Shown piece after piece: positions 57,791-64,000 of a stretch of DNA of 64,000 nt. The DNA lies in contig JAFEUB010001428.1 in NCBI GenBank assembly GCA_024529925.1, forward strand, positions 350,001-414,000, read 5' to 3'. The notes under the pieces were generated by a model. It saw only the letters and a list, made by a program, of their open reading frames with translations, did not search any database and was not told where the DNA came from. How positions within the stretch are numbered: the first letter of the stretch is position 1; each line of letters begins with the position of its first letter. The position numbers and the translations under genes are program-made. This DNA comes from Ophthalmolycus amberensis (lineage: Eukaryota; Chordata; Actinopteri; Perciformes; Zoarcidae).

Positions 57791-60700
57791 CTTATAATAA
57801 GTCCGAGGATGTGATTTCATGCTCACTTGCTTAGAAAACTGCAGAATCAATGGGGGATTTTTTTTTTATAACACATCTGCATGTGTTTGTCACCATGACG
57901 TGCTTTTAAATTAATTTTAAATGAAATAGGGAAGTAACAGTCATTGTTTGGACTTAACATGAATCCACAGACGAAATGATCGAAATTAAAACTAGGGCTG
58001 CAACTCACGCTTATTTTCTGATGTTCTTGATCTTTAAAATGCCAGGAAAATTGAAAATAATTGCTCATCACAGTTTAGTGCTGAAGCTGACGTCTTCAAG
58101 TTGCTTCAGTTTAAAAAAACAAACTAATATGTTAAATTTACTGAGATAAAACAAATAAAATCAGCAAATATGAGAAGCTGGAGCCAGACTTTTGCATTGC
58201 AGTCTTGCATTTTTACTCGATTTATGACTGAGATGATGAATCAAATAGTGAAACGTTGACGTTTTGTTTCAGCATTTAAAAGAACAATCTTTTACAACTA
58301 GAAAGGAAGTCTTTAGTGGTCCTTTAATGGTGTCTATCATCGATTGGCTGTAAGTCATCTCTAAAGTGGGATATCAATACTTCAGGACATCAACACTTTT
58401 TATCCACGAGGCCTCTGATGTGTGAAACATTATTGATCTGGAGGATGTGATCCTAAACGCTATCATGTAAAGAAAAAAACACATCTGACCTTAATGCATC
58501 ATTTCTGGTGTTTAAATGAAGGCTGCTGGGAAAGTTCTTCTGCATGCTCAGCTTTACATACAGTAAGCAACCCACTAATATGATCATGTTGACATATTAT
58601 TGAAGAACACTTTCAGTGTGTGTGTGTGTGTGTGTGTGTGTGTCCTGCCAACATTCAATACATTCAAGTGACCTTAAACAACATGTTTACATGTGAAATG
58701 ATTTCCATTTTGCTGCCTGTGTGGATCCAGGTGTTGTCAATAAAATAAATTTGCCATTCTGATTTGAGTTTGTTCTCCTGTTTGTCACTAAGTCAAGATG
58801 TTTGATCCATAATTTCTTCTGTGTTATTGGACAAGTGTGATCTCAGTGCACTGTGCACATACACAGAAATAGTCATACAGCTAAAAACAAGGAGCACCAT
58901 ATACGTACGTTACCTACCGATATATACATACAGTATATATGTATGTATGTCGGTAAAAATGAGCTTGGATTGACTCAATGCTGGTCCCCGCTGCTACCAT
59001 GGAGCCCACACACTGTCACTGACTGCACTCCCTGGAAATTATCACATTTGTGGAAAAATATAGAAGTGATTTCAGAGAGGAGCAGACAGACAAGATGTGT
59101 TTGAAGTTTATATCCAGGATGTCACACTGATTTATCTGTGAAAACAGGTTAAAAAGATAAAGATAGAAGCTAAAGCTACAGATATCAGTGTAAAAGTCAA
59201 CAATCGCATCACCTGGAGATCAGAAGACAATGAAATGAAGGAATAACTCTGTTCCTGTGAAGACAGGTAGGTATTCACTGTTACAATCATTAAAAAGCAA
59301 GTCAGTATACCTCCAGTAGCTAGCGTAGCATAGAAGTGCTAACGCTAGGTAACAGTGTGCTAATGTACTGTGCTAATGTTAGCTCCACTGGTTTTTGCCT
59401 ATGTACGATTCGCCACTCAGATTGCCAACTGAGCTTCCTCGGAGCGAGCAATAGCAAACAAAAAGCATGTGACAGCTCAATAATGTGATAAATCATAAAA
59501 TCAAAGGTCCATTTCTGACACAATGTCAGCCATGTTTGGGTTTGTGGCTTTAAAAAGACCATATTGTTGGATGACAGCCAACTTTAGTGGCCACTAAGAC
59601 GTAAGAAGGACTGAAGCAGGACCACAGGGCATGCTGGGATACGGACAGTACTACACATCCAATAGGTGGTGCTATAATCACCTGGTACCCTGCTGCAATC
59701 GGATTGGCTATTGCTCAAGTACCTTTGTCCTCATTGGCTCGTAGTTGGCAGACGTCCAAACAGGGAGGCAGCAGAACGATAAGGTAAAGATGGGCAAAGA
59801 TGGCTGACGTTACCCTAACTGACAGCACATAGAAACGTTAGAGCAAATTGAGGAGAGCAGGTAATTCATGTAAATTAACTAAAATTAGCTGTAAAATCAA
59901 TGTAGTGTAGTAAAAAGTACATTTTCTTGTGAAATAGAAGTATAAAGTAGCATAAAATACAATCAAACACTGTAGTTTTCTCCATTTGGATGGTAAATCT
60001 GTTGTATTTATATAATTTTGAGGGAATAGTTAACCTTACATGTTCTTTACTTCAGTATTTCTTTCTTCTCCACAACAATTCAGAAGCAAATATTGTACAT
60101 TTTACTAAACTATATTTATTTGATAACTTTAGTTACTTTGCAGATTCAAATCAATGACACAAACTATCATTAATAAATACATTTTGACGTCATATTAGAG
60201 ATCAAAATAACATTGTATTGATCTCCTGAGGGGAATTCACAAGCTACCCAGCATAAAGTATTTTAAATAATAGTGTTACATTAATGCGTTAATAACAATA
60301 ATATAATACCAGTATACATTGTTCTGATGTAGTATGTCTACTAATTGTCGCAGCTCTACATGATAAGATGTTTGTTAATTTAATCTATAGAAACTGAAGT
60401 AAACAGTGCAATATTTCCCTCTGAGACGTAGTGGAGTAGAAGTATTAAGTAGCAGAAAATGGAAATACTCAAGTAAAATACAAGTACCTCAAATTTATAT
60501 GTAAGTACAGTACTTTGATAAATACTCAGTTACTTTCCATCCCTGATCAGATACCAAATATGACATAAAACACAGAATTACTCCATTTGTCATTTCAGAG
60601 TGTTATGGTATCAGATCTTACGTGTACTTGACTTTTACTTGTAGCAGAGTACTTCTATACTGTGCATATTTTTACTTACTTAAAGGATGTGAGTACTTCT

Positions 60701-61067
60701 TCCGCCTTTCTGTATATTTTTCCTATATCTCCACCACATATTATCAGCGGCCTCTGTCACATTGAAACACTCTGCATCTTCTCACTCAGCCCTCTCATCA
60801 TTTCCTTTTTTCTTTCTTCTTCTGTGCAGCTTCAGACTCGCTGTGCTAATCCCTCTCAATACTTTTCTTTTCATTGTTATGCAGATGAAGCCCAGTTAAT
60901 CCGAACGGGATGAAAAGCTACTCCAGAGGAATCTGCCTCACTGACAGAAAAAAATGTCTTTAAATGAAAACTCAACCGCTGGATCACCTGCAGAGACGCA
61001 CTCAGGGTCCTTCACTCCAGCACGAAGCGGTGAGCGACTGTATCAGGTGATGTTTTGCAGGGTGTTT

Positions 61068-61084
61068 GGGGGGGGGGGGGGGGG
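61068..61084 (+). repeat. Poly-G tract (17)
   Basis: The only long homopolymer in the window with G rather than C on the plus strand; intergenic. Confidence 0.95.
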
Positions 61085-62426
61085 AAGTGTGAGCATCAAA
61101 AGTTTATATCCAACATCACAGAGCATATGAAAGAGAGTCTGCTGGCAGAACTGGGACAGCTCGAAAATACAAAAAAAAACCTGTTTTATTGCAGCATTAA
61201 TTGTTTATAATAATGTTTTTATGCTAATCGTGCTAAATTCGTAGCAGCTCTCTGATGCTCTCTAGTGAGTTCTTATGGTATTTACATACCGTATGTTATA
61301 TAACAGCAGAGAGAGATGGAGATTATTTACAAGAGATGTGACAAAAGCACGAGTGTTGTGATTACGAGACACAAGGCTGATGCTGATCACTGCCTCGTAT
61401 ACTTAAATTCCCTTTAATTGATGCTGAAAATCACAGCAGTGGAGAATTCTTCAGATCTTTTACTCTCATAAAAATATAAATACAACAATGTGGAAACACT
61501 CTGTTAAAAGTAAAAGTCCATCAAATATACAAATATGTAGGATTATAGTTATGGATGCGTTAAAAGTGTAAGCGTCACTAATGTTGCAGCTGGTAAACAT
61601 GAAGCTAATCACAGCGACATTATTTCCTGCTGGGGAGCTTAATGCATAATGATACATCAGCGTCTATCAGTTTATTTATAGGTTATTAATAATGTGAATC
61701 TGCAACGTCAAATAAATGTAGTGGAGTAAAAAAGGTACAAAGTTTGCCTCGAAACAGAGTAGAAGTACCTTAAACTGGAGATACAAATACCTGAAAATAC
61801 TTCAGTACAGTACTTGACTCCATGACGAGTAAAAGTTCTGCATTCCAACTCCTCAAGTACGAGTGCAGAAGTATGATCGTCAAAATGTACTTTTAAATAT
61901 CAAAAGGTAAAAGTACTTGTTATGCGGTGTTTTTATATGTTAGATTATTAGGAATTAAGTATTTTAATGTTGTTCACCAAAGTTGAGCTCATTTTAAAAA
62001 CTTTATATTAGATCTACCCCTGACGGTAATTTTCATTGTCGATTAGTCTGTTGATTTCTGGGATTAATTGATTAATCGTTTGGTTTATTAAATGGTGAAA
62101 AATCCCTGTCAGAATTTCTCAAAGCTTGTCTCTTTACCGCGAAGAAGACTGCCACTTCAAAACATTGGTCAATTATTAAATGATTAAATATATATAATAT
62201 AATCAGCCTTATAAAGTAGCATAAAATTGAATAACCGTACTGAAATAAAGTGAAAGTATCTCTAATTTCAAAGGAAAATCAGCACTTGAGTAAATGTACT
62301 TTCAACCAGTATTATTAATACCAGTATTAATCAGAACTCTCATATTCCTGCATATTCAGACAACATATTTAACGTGTAGAATACCAAAAACACACATTAA
62401 GAACACACAGAAATGTGAAAAAGGGG

Positions 62427-62432
62427 TTTATT
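62427..62432 (-). promoter_or_regulatory. kcnj1: Polyadenylation signal AATAAA (minus strand), kcnj1
   Basis: Reads TTTATT on the plus strand, about 650 bp past the kcnj1 stop. A second hexamer lies closer to the gene at 62528-62533. Either would place the poly-C tract at 62760-62781 (poly-G in the transcript) inside the 3' UTR. Confidence 0.4.
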
Positions 62433-62759
62433 CCTACTAAGGTTGTTATTTTCCCTGAGAAGAAGTTTCAGTGTTACAACAGTATGATGGACAAAAATGT
62501 AGACTGGTCACAATTAAAATAATCCCATTTATTTAGCAGCTATGTTCACAGTTTGCTAACTATCAAGGCTTACAGTTAGTGCTTTAGTTGGACTAATGAG
62601 AGAACTCCAAAGGCCTGTCCTACTTCTTATTTCCTTCCACAGACTTTATAGCACACAGTTCTTATTACAACGGGCTCAGGCATTAATCTCCTCAAGAAGT
62701 ACCCACTGTGCCATCCAGTATTTTACCCCTTTCAGTTTTAGATGTGTCAAAACTTCAAT

Positions 62760-62781
62760 CCCCCCCCCCCCCCCCCCCCCC
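62760..62781 (+). repeat. Poly-C tract (22)
   Basis: Located about 300 bp past the kcnj1 stop codon; poly-G in the kcnj1 transcript if its 3' UTR extends to the hexamer at 62427. Confidence 0.95.
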
Positions 62782-63078
62782 TTCTTCCACACGTTACCTA
62801 GACAAAGTCACATGTCCCAAAGGTGCTTTGATTGGAATGAGCTGCTGAGCAAAGAGCTTAACTCTCGCTCATGTCTGAGTTTTTAGCCACACTTTGACTG
62901 TTTCTGCTGTTCGAGGCAAAAAACAAACAAAACTAGATTAACTCAAATATTCACTGGAGGAAGCAGATATTCTCTCCTCGTCAAGAGAATCTGACTGAAC
63001 AGTGAAACTTTGCTTCAAAGGGAAGTGGCTTTTTCACACTTTACTCCTCACTTCCTGATTCACGAGGGTTTGCAACGC

Positions 63079-64000
63079 TCACATCTTGGTGATGTCCACG
63101 GAGTCGTGAATGTCGATCACCTGGAACCCCAAGTTGTCGATCCCCGACTTCTGCTGCTGGTTGTGGTTTTCTCCGTCCCGGCTGCTGTTGTGGTTTCTCT
63201 GGTCGGTGTCCGTCTCGAAGCAGCTGACGCAGTGCGGCGTGGTGACCCGGACGCTTTTGGAAAAGTTCGAGAAGTCCACGCGGTACTTCCCCGTCTTGGT
63301 GCGGGAGATGATGGGCAGGAAACTGTACCCCCACTGGATCTCCTGGGGGACGTAGGAGGTTCGGACCTGACAGGAGGAGCTGGTGGACTCGGCCGTGCCG
63401 TCCAAAAACACCACCAACTCAAAGTCCTGGTGGGGAAGAGAGTCCGCCGACAGCTCGTAGAACGGACTCGATCTGTTGATCACGTGGTAGAGGGTCATCG
63501 GGCAAACGAAGAACAAGTTGTCCTTTCCGGCGTCGACCACAAAGTCGATGTCCACCTGGTCCAGAATGATGGTGTCTCCATCCGGTGTGGTTGTTGTCCT
63601 GAGCAGCTTGCCGTAGATCTGGCTGCCGATCAACAAGGTCTTCCGAAGGTTCGCCACTCTGATCAGGAGACACAGGCTTCCTTTCTTCAAGCAGATGACG
63701 GCCGTGTCGCTGAAGGTGACGGTCTTCGCCCTGTTTTTGGGCAAGGAGATCTTGGCCAAGATGACGCCGCACATGAAGCAGTTGATGAAGACGCCCATCA
63801 GCGATTGGACGATGATCAGAGCCACGGTGCCGGCGCAGTGGCCCGTCAGCGCCCTGCCACCGTACCCGATGGTGGTCTGGGTCTCCAGGGAGTAGAGGAA
63901 CGCCGTCGTGAGGCCGTTGACGTTGTCTACGCACTGGACGTGTCCGTCGGTGCGGTTCTGGCCCGTCAGGTCCCCGTTGCTCTTGGCGATCCAGTACCAC
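63079..64000 (-). CDS. kcnj1: Inward-rectifier K+ channel, ROMK/Kir1.1 type; 3' part, cut by the window edge
   Basis: The frame is open from the right edge (first full codon at 63999) to TGA at 63079-63081: 306 residues of a protein usually near 380-390. Missing are the N-terminus and most of TM1. Present are an extracellular NRT glycosylation site, the paired loop cysteines, the pore helix and filter SLETQTTIGYG (filter codons 63859-63873), TM2 with the Asn (FINCFMCG) that sets weak rectification in ROMK, the PIP2-contact RAKTVTFS and RVANLRKTLLIG motifs, and the beta-sheet cytoplasmic domain (DFELVVFLDGT, CQVRTSYVPQEIQWGY). The C-terminus ends in ITKM; mammalian ROMK ends in TKM, a PDZ ligand. 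ROMK secretes or recycles K+ across renal epithelium; fish paralogues also serve gill ionocytes (family knowledge). I cannot say which teleost paralogue this is. No intron interrupts the visible part. Confidence 0.92.
   Translation of the reverse strand, partial: WYWIAKSNGDLTGQNRTDGHVQCVDNVNGLTTAFLYSLETQTTIGYGGRALTGHCAGTVALIIVQSLMGVFINCFMCGVILAKISLPKNRAKTVTFSDTAVICLKKGSLCLLIRVANLRKTLLIGSQIYGKLLRTTTTPDGDTIILDQVDIDFVVDAGKDNLFFVCPMTLYHVINRSSPFYELSADSLPHQDFELVVFLDGTAESTSSSCQVRTSYVPQEIQWGYSFLPIISRTKTGKYRVDFSNFSKSVRVTTPHCVSCFETDTDQRNHNSSRDGENHNQQQKSGIDNLGFQVIDIHDSVDITKM

Larger units (their letters stand above)
53409..62426. other. Intergenic region between convergent vps37d and kcnj1
   Basis: Nine kilobases with no recognisable coding exon. 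Contents: poly-C tracts at 53707-53725, 54517-54536 and 54892-54916, a poly-G tract at 61068-61084, a (GT)n tract at about 58616-58642, several copies of the AGTACTTTTA/CTGCATTCAAA repeat family (about 55375-55450, 57110-57215, 60400-60560, 61720-61965), a tRNA-SINE-like relict near 57650-57790 and a GCTAAC-rich repeat near 59310-59385. Open frames here are short and without family resemblance. Confidence 0.55.

Noticed and set aside
63117..64000. Other long minus- and plus-strand frames at the right end
   Set aside because: Shadows of the kcnj1 exon; only one frame contains the channel filter and cytoplasmic domain.

Overview
This is a stretch of vertebrate nuclear DNA, almost certainly from a bony fish and probably a spiny-rayed (percomorph) teleost. 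Coding sequence is split into short exons by GT-AG introns. The predicted proteins align well with human proteins recalled from memory. The non-coding DNA is AT-rich and full of CA, TA and poly-C microsatellites, foldback elements and short dispersed repeats of kinds I know from percomorph genomes. No species call is possible from sequence alone.

Four protein-coding genes can be supported. (1) rabep1 (rabaptin-5), minus strand, 3016-20764: all 18 coding exons can be assembled in phase into an 859-residue protein. (2) A SCIMP-like transmembrane immune adaptor, plus strand, 22483-27441: four exons, 154 residues, divergent from rabep1 as in mammals. (3) vps37d (ESCRT-I subunit), plus strand, 32450-52305: four exons, 312 residues, with introns of 4.1, 10.5 and 4.3 kb. 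(4) The 3' part of an inward-rectifier potassium channel of the ROMK/Kir1.1 type (kcnj1), minus strand, 63079-64000, cut by the right window edge.

Layout: 1-3015 is the 3' flank (possibly 3' UTR) of rabep1 and contains a 546-bp foldback. 3016-20764 is rabep1. 20765-22475 is the shared upstream region of rabep1 and scimp. 22483-27441 is scimp. 27573-32279 is intergenic and repeat-rich. 32280-53408 is the vps37d promoter, gene and 3' UTR. 53409-62426 is intergenic between the convergent vps37d and kcnj1 genes. 62427-64000 is the kcnj1 3' UTR and coding end.

The genes do not form one pathway. rabep1 (early endosome fusion and recycling) and vps37d (multivesicular body sorting) both act in endosomal traffic, scimp is an antigen-presenting-cell signalling adaptor, and kcnj1 is an epithelial K+ channel. 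I found no evidence for an undescribed gene system. The most notable observations are: a GC-AG intron in scimp that is needed to keep the frame; a changed order of tyrosine and proline motifs in that adaptor; rabep1 exon 7 sandwiched between two microsatellites that supply its splice sites; eight long C/G homopolymers confined to the right half of the window; and changes in otherwise well-conserved short motifs of the Kir channel.
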